This document shows, one piece after another, positions 1 to 6,985 of a stretch of 12,046 bases of DNA. The position numbers and the translations under genes were made by a program. The notes beneath the pieces were generated by a model. It worked only from the letters and a program-made list of their open reading frames with translations. It searched no databases and had not been told where the DNA came from. Numbering within the stretch: position 1 is the stretch's first letter; each line of letters begins with the position of its first letter. This DNA comes from JBQTHP01 sp052389755. GTDB lineage: Bacteria > Pseudomonadota > Gammaproteobacteria > Steroidobacterales > Steroidobacteraceae. The stretch is taken from NCBI GenBank assembly GCA_052389755.1, contig JBQTHP010000251.1, positions 1-12,046 of the forward strand. The letters run 5' to 3'.

Positions 1-118
1 CGGGGAGCACCTGCGCCGGCCCGCAAGGAGAGTCGTGACTCAGAATGAGGACCAGCGAAGAGAGCGCAACTGCCACGAGCATCACGAGAACGCCCAGGAC
101 TTTGTAAGGTAGAGTCAT
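1..118 (-). CDS. N-terminal part of a membrane-anchored protein, possibly a Zn-type alcohol dehydrogenase (partial)
   Basis: The minus strand is open from an ATG at 118-116 to the window edge, giving 39 codons that begin MTLPYKVLGVLVMLV. The first ~27 residues form one hydrophobic membrane segment or uncleaved signal anchor. It is followed by LSHDSPCGPA and a Pro-rich stretch that looks like a linker. From memory, this kind of anchor plus 'SxxSPCGPAP' linker precedes the catalytic part of some NAD(P)-dependent alcohol dehydrogenase/quinone-oxidoreductase proteins, but the catalytic domain is outside the window, so that identity is a guess. A GGAG sits about 10 nt before the ATG. The gene is divergent from the histidine kinase next door. 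LytTR systems often act on adjacent genes, so it is a candidate target. The coding call is moderately sure and the product call is weak. Confidence 0.5.
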   Translation of the reverse strand, partial: MTLPYKVLGVLVMLVAVALSSLVLILSHDSPCGPAQVLP

Positions 119-148
119 AGCGGTTCGGCTCCAGCGTCGGCCGGGACT

Positions 149-1381
149 ATGATCGCGCGGCTTCGCACAGACCAGCCACTTGCGACAGGCGGCGACTCAG
201 GGCGCTCGAGCCACGCTGCGGGCGGACGGATGGCGGTCGGCACTGGATTCTCGATGGCGGGCGGTCCCCGGGCGGTGCAACCGTTGAACTATAGTCACGC
301 CATCGTGCATGCGATTGCTTCTGCAAACCCGCGTGGCCTTGCTTTGATGCTGGGCTGGCGGCGCGTGCGGTTCACGCTCGGCATCTCATCGCTGTTTGGG
401 CTCCTGCTCAGCCTCCACTCGGAAACGTCGACGCTCATCGTGGTCACGCGCGCCGTGATGGTCGGGCTAGCCGCCATGCTCGTATTCGGGCTGTTCGAGC
501 AATGGCCCAGGCGCTTACCAAAGCGGCTCGCGCGTTCGGCGCTGCAACTGGTCGGCATCGTCGCGGTGGTGCCGGTTGCCGCAGCGCTCGCGTACGTGAT
601 CACCACGGGCGGCAATCCGCAGTTCGGGCAGGACGAGAAACGCGTCATGGGCTACGCGATGCTGACCTTCACCGGTGTGCTGTTCGCGCCCTGGATCGCA
701 GTGGGTGCGATGCTGAAGCAGCGAGATGCGTTTGCGCGCGATCAGGCGCTGGCGTTCGAGCTCGAGCGCAGTGAGCTCGAGCGCAAGGCGTTGGACGCGC
801 GGCTGCGGCTGCTGCAGGCGCAGGTGGAGCCACACTTTCTGTTCAACACTCTGGCCAATGTGCAGGAGCTGGTGAATGCCGGCTCTCCGCACGCGTCAAG
901 AGTACTGGAGAGCCTGATCGCCTACCTGCGTGCCGCGGTGCCCCGCCTGCACGATCCGGCGACCACGCTGGGTCAGGAGTTGCATCTGGTGCGCGCCTAC
1001 CTGGACGTAATGCAGATGCGCATGCCGGATCGGCTGCAGTTCGCGCTGCGGATCGATGAGGCGGCGAGGCGACTGCGATGTCCACCGATGACGCTGCTGA
1101 CGCTCGTCGAGAACGCCGTTCGCCACGGCATCGACCCCAGCGAAGAGGGCGGGCGCATCGAGGTCGACGTGCGGCTCCAGGATGGACGCTGTTGCGTGCG
1201 TGTCACCGACACCGGAGTAGGTCTGCAGCCGACGAGTAACGGGCTGGGCACCGGCCTGTCTACGCTTCGCGAGCGCCTGCAGCTGGCGTTCGGCGGCGAC
1301 GCGCAGTTGCGCCTGACCGAGGTGGAGCCGCATGGCGTGTGTGCCGATCTCGACTTCCCGGCCACGCAGGCACCCACATGA
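149..1381 (+). CDS. LytS/AlgZ-type sensor histidine kinase
   Basis: This is a membrane sensor that autophosphorylates on His and passes phosphate to the response regulator encoded next. Hydrophobic segments at about residues 72-90, 95-115, 130-151 and 168-188 suggest four membrane helices. A charged helix (about 190-223) leads to the His_kinase-family phosphoacceptor motif QVEPHFLFNTLAN, with His229. The ATP-binding region has the N-box LVENAVRHG (Asn322), the G1 box DTGVGL, and GLGTGLSTLRERL. No separate periplasmic or PAS sensor domain is visible, so sensing probably lies in the membrane helices. The start is uncertain. The first ~45 residues from the ATG at 149 are Gly/Arg/Ser-rich and do not look like a conserved domain, and ATGs at 230 and 254 would leave more promoter space before the divergent gene. 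The stop codon overlaps the ATG of the regulator (ATGA), so the pair is translationally coupled. Confidence 0.93.
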   Translation: MIARLRTDQPLATGGDSGRSSHAAGGRMAVGTGFSMAGGPRAVQPLNYSHAIVHAIASANPRGLALMLGWRRVRFTLGISSLFGLLLSLHSETSTLIVVTRAVMVGLAAMLVFGLFEQWPRRLPKRLARSALQLVGIVAVVPVAAALAYVITTGGNPQFGQDEKRVMGYAMLTFTGVLFAPWIAVGAMLKQRDAFARDQALAFELERSELERKALDARLRLLQAQVEPHFLFNTLANVQELVNAGSPHASRVLESLIAYLRAAVPRLHDPATTLGQELHLVRAYLDVMQMRMPDRLQFALRIDEAARRLRCPPMTLLTLVENAVRHGIDPSEEGGRIEVDVRLQDGRCCVRVTDTGVGLQPTSNGLGTGLSTLRERLQLAFGGDAQLRLTEVEPHGVCADLDFPATQAPT

Positions 1382-2163
1382 CGTCGCAGTACCCAACCGC
1401 CCTGATTGCCGACGACGAGCCACTGCTGCGAGACGCCCTCGAGCGCCTGCTCGCGCAGGCCTGGCCTGAGCTGAAAGTCGTAGCGCAAGCGCGTAACGGC
1501 CGCGAGGCGATCGATAAGTTCGAGGCGCATCGGCCGGACATCTGCTTTCTGGATGTGCACATGCCGGGTACGACGGGCGTCGAGGCCGCACGCCACATCG
1601 GCCCCCGCTCGCACCTTGTCTTCGTCACGGCCTTCGACCAGTACGCCGTGCAGGCCTTCTCCCACGGCGTGCTCGACTACCTCGTGAAGCCGGTGGAACC
1701 GTCACGACTTGCCAAGACGGTTGCGCGCCTGCAGGAGCGGCTGCGCGCCGCGCAGCCGGCGCTCAACACCGAGGCGCTGCTGCAGCAGCTCGCGGCGAAT
1801 CTCCAGCGAAGCGCGGCACCAGCGCCGCTACGCTGGGTGCGCGCGTCGGTGGGGCCGACCGTGCGGCTGATCGCCGTGGACGACATCGACTTCCTGCGTT
1901 CCGAGGAGAAGTACACGCTGATCGCCTGGCACGACGACGCGGGCCAGGCGCGCGAGGCCGTGATCCGCATGCCGCTGAAGGAACTGGTCGCCCGGCTCGA
2001 TCCGTCGCAGTTCGCGCAGGTGCACCGCTCGGTGGCGGTGAATCTGCGCGCCATCAGCCATGTCACGCGTGGCCTCAACGAAACCGCCGATATTCATTTA
2101 AAGGGCCGCGACGCGGTGCTGCCCGTGAGCCGCAACTACCTGCATTTGTTTCGCCAGATGTGA
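1378..2163 (+). CDS. LytTR-family DNA-binding response regulator
   Basis: This is the partner of the upstream kinase, 261 aa, a normal length for the AlgR/LytR/YehT class. The receiver domain (about 5-122) has the acidic pair Asp12-Asp13 in IADDEP, phosphoacceptor Asp59 in CFLDVHMPG, Thr84 in VTAFDQYA, and Lys104 in YLVKPVEP. A linker of about 35 residues leads to a LytTR domain (about 150-261) with the typical FLRSEEKYT, FAQVHRSVAVNL and PVSRNYLHLF segments. The ATG at 1378 was chosen because it overlaps the kinase stop (ATGA) and places the receiver fold right at the N-terminus. An in-frame ATG at 1339 would add 13 residues read from kinase coding sequence. LytTR regulators usually bind tandem 9-bp direct repeats. 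I looked for such a pair in the divergent region upstream of the kinase and found only one weak half-site-like match (280-288). Confidence 0.95.
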   Translation: MTSQYPTALIADDEPLLRDALERLLAQAWPELKVVAQARNGREAIDKFEAHRPDICFLDVHMPGTTGVEAARHIGPRSHLVFVTAFDQYAVQAFSHGVLDYLVKPVEPSRLAKTVARLQERLRAAQPALNTEALLQQLAANLQRSAAPAPLRWVRASVGPTVRLIAVDDIDFLRSEEKYTLIAWHDDAGQAREAVIRMPLKELVARLDPSQFAQVHRSVAVNLRAISHVTRGLNETADIHLKGRDAVLPVSRNYLHLFRQM

Positions 2164-2389
2164 TCGGCACTGGAATGACCGAATGCAGGCGCTATTGTTC
2201 GCGCGCGAAGGAATTTTTCGAGAAGAATCCGGAAAGGCACCGAGGTTTGGTCGGGGTACCGCCACCATGTGGCCACGATAAGGTCAATTGGGCTCGACCG
2301 ATGTGACCTGCTCGGAAACTACGCTGCTTTGACCAATATCAGCGCCGCTGAAGGCGACGCGGCGCGCCTCGCGCGCGAGGAGTGAGTCG
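2164..2389. other. Convergent intergenic region with short palindromes
   Basis: This 226-bp gap separates the ends of the response regulator and the HxlR-type gene, so it should hold termination signals rather than promoters. There is a 12-bp perfect palindrome, TTCGCGCGCGAA, at 2198-2209, followed a few bases later by a run of five T at 2214-2218. There is also a 6-bp inverted repeat, AGGTCA/TGACCT (2281-2286 and 2304-2309), and a 14-bp perfect palindrome, CCTCGCGCGCGAGG, at 2367-2380. None is a convincing rho-independent terminator, because a perfect palindrome leaves only a short stem after loop formation. No credible small gene was found here. Confidence 0.4.
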
Positions 2390-3316
2390 TCAGGGGGCGA
2401 CCGAACCTGGCACGAGCTCCTCGCGGCAGTGATCGCACCGCACCTCCGGCGTCACGCGATGCTTGCAGCGGGCGTGCACGATGTAGAAGGGCGGGCCCGC
2501 ACCCTTTGCGAGCCACTTGTCGCCCCAGCGGTTGAGCAGCAGCGCGTAGGGGAACAGGTCGCGCCCCTTGTCGGTGAGCAGGTACTCGTAGCGCTGCGGT
2601 TGCTCGGAGTACAGGCGGCGTTCGAGTATCCGTTGCCCGACCAGCAGTTCAAGCCGCATCGACAGGATGTTCGTCGCGATGCCCAGCTCGCTCTGGATGT
2701 CGTCGAACCGGCGCAGCCCGAAGAACGCGGCGGCGATCACGAGCGGCGTCCACGGGTCGCCGACGATGTCGGCGATGTGCGTGAGGCCCGCATGGCTGCC
2801 GCGATGTGTAGCGGAGGTGAGCCCGGACAGTCGCCGGTAGCGCGCCGGCGTCGCGGGCGCGCGTGCGTTCGCGCCGGGGCCCGATCGGTAGAACGTGTCA
2901 CGAATTGCGAGCGGCTCGCCGCAGTGACTGCATGTCGCGACGGGGTGTGTTTCATGACCGCAGCCGCTGTGGATGATGCGCATCGGGATGCCGGCACCCT
3001 TCGGCGCCCAGCGTCGTTCCCAGCCCCAGGCCACCAGGCTCAACGGATAGAGGTCGCGTCCTTTGTCGGTCAGGCGGTATTCGAAGCGTACGGGCGCGTC
3101 GCTGTACTTGACGCGCCTCAGGATGCCGTTGCGGATCAGCGCCTTCAGGCGGTTCGTCAACGTTGCGCGCGCCGTGCCGCTGCGCTCGAGGAAATCCTGG
3201 AAGCGGTGCACTCCCTGGAACGCGTCGCGGATGATGAGCAGAGACCAGCGATCGCCGAGCACGCGAATTGCGCGCGTGATCGAGCTCAACTTCATCTGCT
3301 TGCCGATCGCCGACAT
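2390..3316 (-). CDS. Tandem HxlR-domain transcriptional regulator with two Cys/His zinc-ribbon-like motifs
   Basis: A 308-residue winged-helix regulator made of two HxlR units in one chain, whereas ordinary HxlR proteins are ~100-150 aa and act as dimers. Unit 1 (about 12-108) has VLGDRWSLLIIRD, RATLTNRLKAL and FEYRLTDKGRDLYPLSL. Unit 2 (about 178-272) repeats this as IVGDPWTPLVIAAAF, ATNILSMRLELL and YEYLLTDKGRDLFPYAL. Each unit is followed by the same Cys-x-His...Cys-x-x-Cys pattern: C119, H121, C129, C132, and C284, H286, C294, C297. This could bind one metal per half. The usual HxlR cysteine before the first helix is missing in both units. The ATG at 3316 lies 3 nt after the SDR stop. An in-frame ATG at 3295 is an alternative. 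It is the last gene of the ligase-SDR operon, so it probably senses a pathway compound or its CoA ester and controls the divergent promoter at about 5950-5996. The function of the metal-like motifs is inferred. Confidence 0.9.
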   Translation of the reverse strand: MSAIGKQMKLSSITRAIRVLGDRWSLLIIRDAFQGVHRFQDFLERSGTARATLTNRLKALIRNGILRRVKYSDAPVRFEYRLTDKGRDLYPLSLVAWGWERRWAPKGAGIPMRIIHSGCGHETHPVATCSHCGEPLAIRDTFYRSGPGANARAPATPARYRRLSGLTSATHRGSHAGLTHIADIVGDPWTPLVIAAAFFGLRRFDDIQSELGIATNILSMRLELLVGQRILERRLYSEQPQRYEYLLTDKGRDLFPYALLLNRWGDKWLAKGAGPPFYIVHARCKHRVTPEVRCDHCREELVPGSVAP

Positions 3317-3319
3317 GCC

Positions 3320-4078
3320 TCACCGTCCCGTGTTCAGCTCCGTCGCGCCGAGCTGCCTTGCGAAGCGCCGCGCGAGCGCTTCAGGCTCGCGAATTGTGGC
3401 GGCGCGCACTTCCACGGCCATGGGATCCGTATCGACCTCTTCGGCGCCGCGACGGATCGCGGCCAGACCCACGGCAGCGATCGTCTCCGGCTTTTCCTTC
3501 GCACCTTTGACGTGGCTCGCCATGCGCGTGTCGACCGAGCCGACGATCAGCGCGGTGACGCTCGTGCCCTGCGGCGCGAGCTCGGCGCGCAGGCAGGTCG
3601 ACATCGCGCGCGCGGCGAACTTGGAGGGACTGTAACCGCCCATGATCGGCACCGCGACGAGCGCGCCCGCTGACAGCACGTTGACGATCGCGCTCTGCCG
3701 GCTGCGTGCCAGCGCCGGCGCGAACGCGCGGCACATCGAGAGCGGTCCGAAGTAGTTCACTTCCATCTCGGCCCGCGCGCTCGACAGGTCGCGAGCGGTG
3801 AGCAGTGTCTGCCGCAAGAACTGGCCTGCGTTGTTGACGAGGATCGTGACGTCCGGGCAGTCGCGCGCGGCGCGGGCGATAGACGCCTCGTCCGCCACAT
3901 CCAGCGCGATCGCGACCACGCGGTCCGGCGCCTCGGCAACGAGATGCGCGGCGGCCTTCGCACTGCGCGTTCCGACGTAGACGCGTCTCGCGCCCGCCGC
4001 GACGAACGCGCGCACGAACGCCTCGCCGATGCCGCGGTTGCCGCCGGTGACCAGCGCGACCGAGTTCTCGATGTCCAT
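3320..4078 (-). CDS. Short-chain dehydrogenase/reductase (classical SDR)
   Basis: A 252-residue NAD(P)-dependent oxidoreductase with a single Rossmann domain, a normal length for classical SDRs. The cofactor loop is TGGNRGIG (11-18). Asp60-Val61 follows the fourth strand. NNAG is at 82-85, the active-site Ser is probably Ser136 in NVLSAGAL, and the catalytic pair is Tyr149/Lys153 in YSPSK. An Arg at 38 (GTRSAK) after the second strand suggests NADP(H) preference. The ATG at 4078 follows the ligase stop by 11 nt, and the stop region itself supplies a GAGG ribosome site. Its own stop lies 3 nt before the HxlR gene. It presumably oxidises or reduces a hydroxyl/keto group on the acid handled by the co-transcribed CoA ligase. 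The substrate cannot be read from the sequence. Confidence 0.93.
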   Translation of the reverse strand: MDIENSVALVTGGNRGIGEAFVRAFVAAGARRVYVGTRSAKAAAHLVAEAPDRVVAIALDVADEASIARAARDCPDVTILVNNAGQFLRQTLLTARDLSSARAEMEVNYFGPLSMCRAFAPALARSRQSAIVNVLSAGALVAVPIMGGYSPSKFAARAMSTCLRAELAPQGTSVTALIVGSVDTRMASHVKGAKEKPETIAAVGLAAIRRGAEEVDTDPMAVEVRAATIREPEALARRFARQLGATELNTGR

Positions 4079-4089
4079 GCTCGTGTACC

Positions 4090-5940
4090 TCAGTCGACCA
4101 CGATCACGCCGGCGCCCGGCGGGTTCGCGTACAGCCGCTCAACGTCGGCCGCACGCCGTTCGAGGACGGCGCTGCGGTTAGCGGTGCCCTTGTCAGAAAG
4201 CTCATGCGCGCCCGGGTTCGGCGGCTCTTGCAGAAGCAGCAGCCGCCGCACGCGCGTGCTCGCGCCGGGGTTCTGCGCATTGTGCGCGATCAGGCGCTCG
4301 CGTAGCGCAGCTTGCAGCGGCAGCGCCGGGTCCGCACCAAGCTCGCGCTCGATCATCGCGCGGTTCGGCCATGCAAGCACCGCGACGGAGGTCTGGCCCT
4401 CTCCGCAGACGACCAGCTCGGCGATCAAGGGCGCGAATGCGCGCAGCAGATCCGCGCGCAGCTGCCCACCCGCGATCCACGTGCCGGTACCGAGCTTGAA
4501 TTCCTCCGCGACGCGGCCCGCGAACGCGAGTCCCTGCGCGGGATCGGCCGGGTCGTGAAACACCGCGAGGTCGCCCATGCGGTAATAGCCTTCCTCGTCG
4601 CGGCTGGCCGCGGTGCGCTCGGGATCCTGCAGGTATCCCGGCGTGACGACCGCGCCGGCGATCCGCACCTCGTAGCGCGAGTCGACCGGCACGAGCTTCA
4701 CCGCGATGCCCGGCATCGGCACGCCGAGTCCGACCTTGTCGGTCTCGAAGTGGATCGCGAGGCAGCCCGAGGTCGTCTCCGTTGAGCCGTACGCCGATAT
4801 CAGCATGATGCGCCGCCCCACGGTTGCGACCGCGAGCCGCTGCAGTCGATCGTAAAGCGTCTGCGGCAGTCCCGCGCCGCCGTAGAGGAGCACTTTAAGG
4901 TCGCGGAAGAAAGTGCGTCGCAGATCCTGGTCCGCTTCCAGCGCTTCCACCAGCAGCTGATAACCGAGCGGGACGTTCACGTAGTAGCTGCCCGCGACCT
5001 CGCGGAGGTTGCGCAGCGACTCCTGCCACAGCGGCCCGGGCAGCGGCTTGCCCTCGTCGATGTAGAGCGTGCCGCCGGCGACCAGCGTCAACATCTTGCC
5101 GAAGGCGCCGGATACGTGACTCCACGGCAGCCAGTCCATAGTGGTGCCGCGCCAGCCGGCGGCGTCGCCGATCGTCTGCTGCGCCTGCGCGATGTTCGCC
5201 GCGATGTTCGCGAAGGTCTGGATCACCGCCTTCGGTGCGCCCGTCGAGCCGGACGTCAGCATGTAGGCGGCAGGATCCTCTCCGCACAGCGCCGCGATGC
5301 GCTCGGCGACGGCGTCAGTGACAGGCGTGGCGAGAGCGTCGTGCAGCGACCCGATGGCGCGCCACTTCGCCGCCGCGGCTGCGGGCACGTCGCCCGGCGT
5401 TGCCGTCAGCAGGATCGCGTCGCCGAAGTCGATCTGCTCGAGTGCGCGTGCGAACGGTGCGACGTTCTCGACGAACACGACGCTTGGCCGCACCAGGTCG
5501 ATCACGTGCCGCAGCCGCGCGAAGTGCGTGTCGAGCATCCCGTAGTTGGTGCTCACCGGGCACGCCGGCACGCCTGCCGCCATGCCTGCGAACTTGACCA
5601 GCGCATGCGTGATCGAGTTGCCCGACAGCAGCAGGATCGGGCGGTCGCGCGCGATGCCACGATCGAGCAGCCACTGCGCGATGGCGTCGGTGTCGTGCTT
5701 CGTGCGCGCGTACGAGTGCGGTTGCCACTGACGCTTCGGGCCGCGGCGTTGTACCAGGTAAGGCTTGTCGCCGAGCCGCACGGCCTGCGCGGCAAGCACG
5801 CGCGGCAGGCATGGCTCGAACCGGGCGAGCGGAACACGCGAGCGCAGCACGACCGTGCCGTCGGCGCGGCGCTCCACTTGCAGGTCGACCGGGAGAAAGT
5901 TGGTCTCCCGGAACGGCACCTCCGCGAGCGGGCGTGTCAT
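4090..5940 (-). CDS. Feruloyl-CoA synthase-like AMP-forming acyl-CoA ligase
   Basis: This enzyme activates a carboxylic acid to its CoA thioester through an acyl-adenylate. At 616 aa it is close to known feruloyl-CoA synthases (~600-630). The P-loop-like motif is LTSGSTGAPKAV (about 228-239), followed by the family-typical MDWLPWSHVSGAFG, the adenylate motif AYGSTETTSG (from about 383), YYRMGDLA, and FAGRVAEEFKLGTGTW. The C-terminal ELSDKGTANRSAVLERR with catalytic-type Lys584 and VERLY near the end resembles Fcs more than general fatty-acyl ligases. The ATG at 5940 is preferred over an in-frame TTG at 5979. It has an AAGGCGG ribosome site (AAGG 5 nt upstream), and the TTG lies upstream of the predicted -10 element and so would not be in the transcript. 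It is first in an operon with the SDR and HxlR genes. No enoyl-CoA hydratase/aldolase or vanillin dehydrogenase is nearby, so ferulate itself is not established as the substrate. Confidence 0.9.
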   Translation of the reverse strand: MTRPLAEVPFRETNFLPVDLQVERRADGTVVLRSRVPLARFEPCLPRVLAAQAVRLGDKPYLVQRRGPKRQWQPHSYARTKHDTDAIAQWLLDRGIARDRPILLLSGNSITHALVKFAGMAAGVPACPVSTNYGMLDTHFARLRHVIDLVRPSVVFVENVAPFARALEQIDFGDAILLTATPGDVPAAAAAKWRAIGSLHDALATPVTDAVAERIAALCGEDPAAYMLTSGSTGAPKAVIQTFANIAANIAQAQQTIGDAAGWRGTTMDWLPWSHVSGAFGKMLTLVAGGTLYIDEGKPLPGPLWQESLRNLREVAGSYYVNVPLGYQLLVEALEADQDLRRTFFRDLKVLLYGGAGLPQTLYDRLQRLAVATVGRRIMLISAYGSTETTSGCLAIHFETDKVGLGVPMPGIAVKLVPVDSRYEVRIAGAVVTPGYLQDPERTAASRDEEGYYRMGDLAVFHDPADPAQGLAFAGRVAEEFKLGTGTWIAGGQLRADLLRAFAPLIAELVVCGEGQTSVAVLAWPNRAMIERELGADPALPLQAALRERLIAHNAQNPGASTRVRRLLLLQEPPNPGAHELSDKGTANRSAVLERRAADVERLYANPPGAGVIVVD

Positions 5941-5947
5941 GGCCGCC

Positions 5948-5975
5948 TTGTCAGTTGCATAACGAGACTTATAAT
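5948..5975 (+). promoter_or_regulatory. Sigma-70-like promoter for the SDR-MFS operon
   Basis: TTGTCA (5948-5953, five of six consensus bases), a 16-bp spacer, then a perfect TATAAT (5970-5975). The predicted start of transcription is near 5982, giving a leader of about 35 nt with an AGGAGGT ribosome site before the GTG at 6017. The -35 overlaps the ribosome site of the divergent ligase gene. Location and fit are seen in the sequence. Activity is inferred. Confidence 0.65.
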
Positions 5976-5996
5976 CCAAGCGACCCGGTGCAGCAA
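5968..5996 (-). promoter_or_regulatory. Divergent promoter for the ligase-SDR-HxlR operon
   Basis: Read on the minus strand: TTGCTG (5996-5991, three of six), a 17-bp spacer, then TATAAG (5973-5968, five of six). Its -10 overlaps the plus-strand TATAAT by four bases around the self-complementary TTATAA. Predicted transcription starts near 5961, leaving about 20 nt before the ATG at 5940 with AAGG at 5949-5946. The weak -35 suggests dependence on an activator or lower output than the plus-strand promoter. Confidence 0.45.
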
Positions 5997-6006
5997 CGCC
6001 GCGGGC

Positions 6007-6013
6007 AGGAGGT
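6007..6013 (+). promoter_or_regulatory. Strong ribosome binding site fixing the GTG start
   Basis: AGGAGGT lies four to five bases before the GTG at 6017-6019. It is a near-perfect match to the anti-Shine-Dalgarno sequence and decides this non-ATG start. No ATG lies close enough in frame to compete. Confidence 0.8.
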
Positions 6014-6016
6014 TCG

Positions 6017-6985
6017 GTGAATATCGCGAAACTCAGGAAGCTCGTCGCGTTCTACGGCCGGTTCCTCGTCAGTTTTTCCGCCATCGGTTACCGTGCGCGC
6101 GCCATCACGTGGCGCCCGCTCGGCACCGACTTCACCGGCAAGACCTGGGTCGTGACCGGTGCCACCGGCGGCATCGGCCGCGCGATCGTCGGCGGCGCGG
6201 CGAGCCGCGGCGCAACGGTGATCGCGCTCGCGCGCAGCCGCGACAAGCTCGCCGAGCTCGTGCGTAACACACCAGGTCCCGGACGCGTGCTGCCGCTCGA
6301 GGTGGATCTCGCGCTCGTTGCCGACACGCGCCGCGCGGCCGCGCAACTCGTCGCGCGGCGCACGCCGCTCGACGTGCTCGTGAACAACGTCGGCGTGCTG
6401 CTCGACGACCTATCGGTGACGTCGGAAGGATTCGAAACCTCCTACGCCACCAATCTGCTGACGCACTGGGTGCTTACCGAAGCGCTGCTCGCGGGCGGCG
6501 CGTTGACGCCGCATGCCACGGTGATCGAGATGTCGTCCGGCGGCATGTACAACGCGCCGCTGATGCTCGACTACATGGGCATGAAGGATCCGCGGAAGTA
6601 CAACGGCGTGTACGCGTACGCGGTCCACAAGCGCGGGCAGGCAGAGCTGATCAGGTACTGGCACGGCCGGCATGCTGCACGCGGCATGCGCTTCTACGTG
6701 ATGCATCCGGGCTGGGCCGACACCGATGGCGTGAAGACGGCGATGCCGAACTTCCGCCGCAGACTGAAGAGCGTGCTGCGCAACAGCGCGCAGGGCGCGG
6801 ACACGGCGTTGTGGCTCGCCGCCACGCGTCCGGCGGAGCCGGGGCCGGAGGCGTTCTGGTTCGACCGCGCGGCCCGACGGGCGCATGCGTATCCGCACAC
6901 GGTACGCAGCAAGCACGGGCCCGGGGACCTCGCGGCGTTCCTCGCGAACGAAGCCGCGATCGTCCCCGACAGCGGGTCCGCCTAG
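6017..6985 (+). CDS. DHRS12-like SDR family oxidoreductase
   Basis: A 322-residue short-chain dehydrogenase with an N-terminal extension of about 40 residues (a hydrophobic/aromatic patch at 10-25) before the Rossmann domain, as in DHRS12/retinol-dehydrogenase-like SDRs. The cofactor loop is TGATGGIG (47-54), with Arg73 in ALARSRDK favouring NADP(H). NNVG is at 123-126, EMSSGG has the probable active Ser173/174, and the catalytic Tyr201/Lys205 sit in YAYAVHK. The following residues RGQAELIRYWH and the late FWFDRAARRAH resemble DHRS12-type proteins. The start is GTG with a strong AGGAGGT site. Its TAG stop directly abuts the GTG of the transporter. Substrates of this subgroup are mostly lipophilic alcohols, aldehydes or ketones. 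The exact one here is unknown. The N-terminal patch may associate with the membrane (inference). Confidence 0.9.
   Translation: MNIAKLRKLVAFYGRFLVSFSAIGYRARAITWRPLGTDFTGKTWVVTGATGGIGRAIVGGAASRGATVIALARSRDKLAELVRNTPGPGRVLPLEVDLALVADTRRAAAQLVARRTPLDVLVNNVGVLLDDLSVTSEGFETSYATNLLTHWVLTEALLAGGALTPHATVIEMSSGGMYNAPLMLDYMGMKDPRKYNGVYAYAVHKRGQAELIRYWHGRHAARGMRFYVMHPGWADTDGVKTAMPNFRRRLKSVLRNSAQGADTALWLAATRPAEPGPEAFWFDRAARRAHAYPHTVRSKHGPGDLAAFLANEAAIVPDSGSA

Noticed and set aside
280..288. LytTR-like half-site ACCGTTGAA upstream of the kinase
   Set aside because: It is a single imperfect match. These regulators need two repeats about 12-13 bp apart, and I found no partner.
2429..3673. 414-codon plus-strand open frame opposite the HxlR and SDR genes
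   Set aside because: It is antisense to two well-supported genes and has no domain signature. Its codon pattern follows from the opposite strand's third-position GC bias.
5941..5979. TTG-started extension (13 residues) of the Fcs-like ligase
   Set aside because: The TTG has no ribosome site and lies upstream of the predicted minus-strand -10, while the ATG at 5940 has a good ribosome site.
5116..6267. 383-codon plus-strand open frame opposite the Fcs-like ligase and running into the SDR
   Set aside because: It overlaps the ligase antisense, the divergent promoter and the SDR in another frame, and its product is Arg-rich without motifs.
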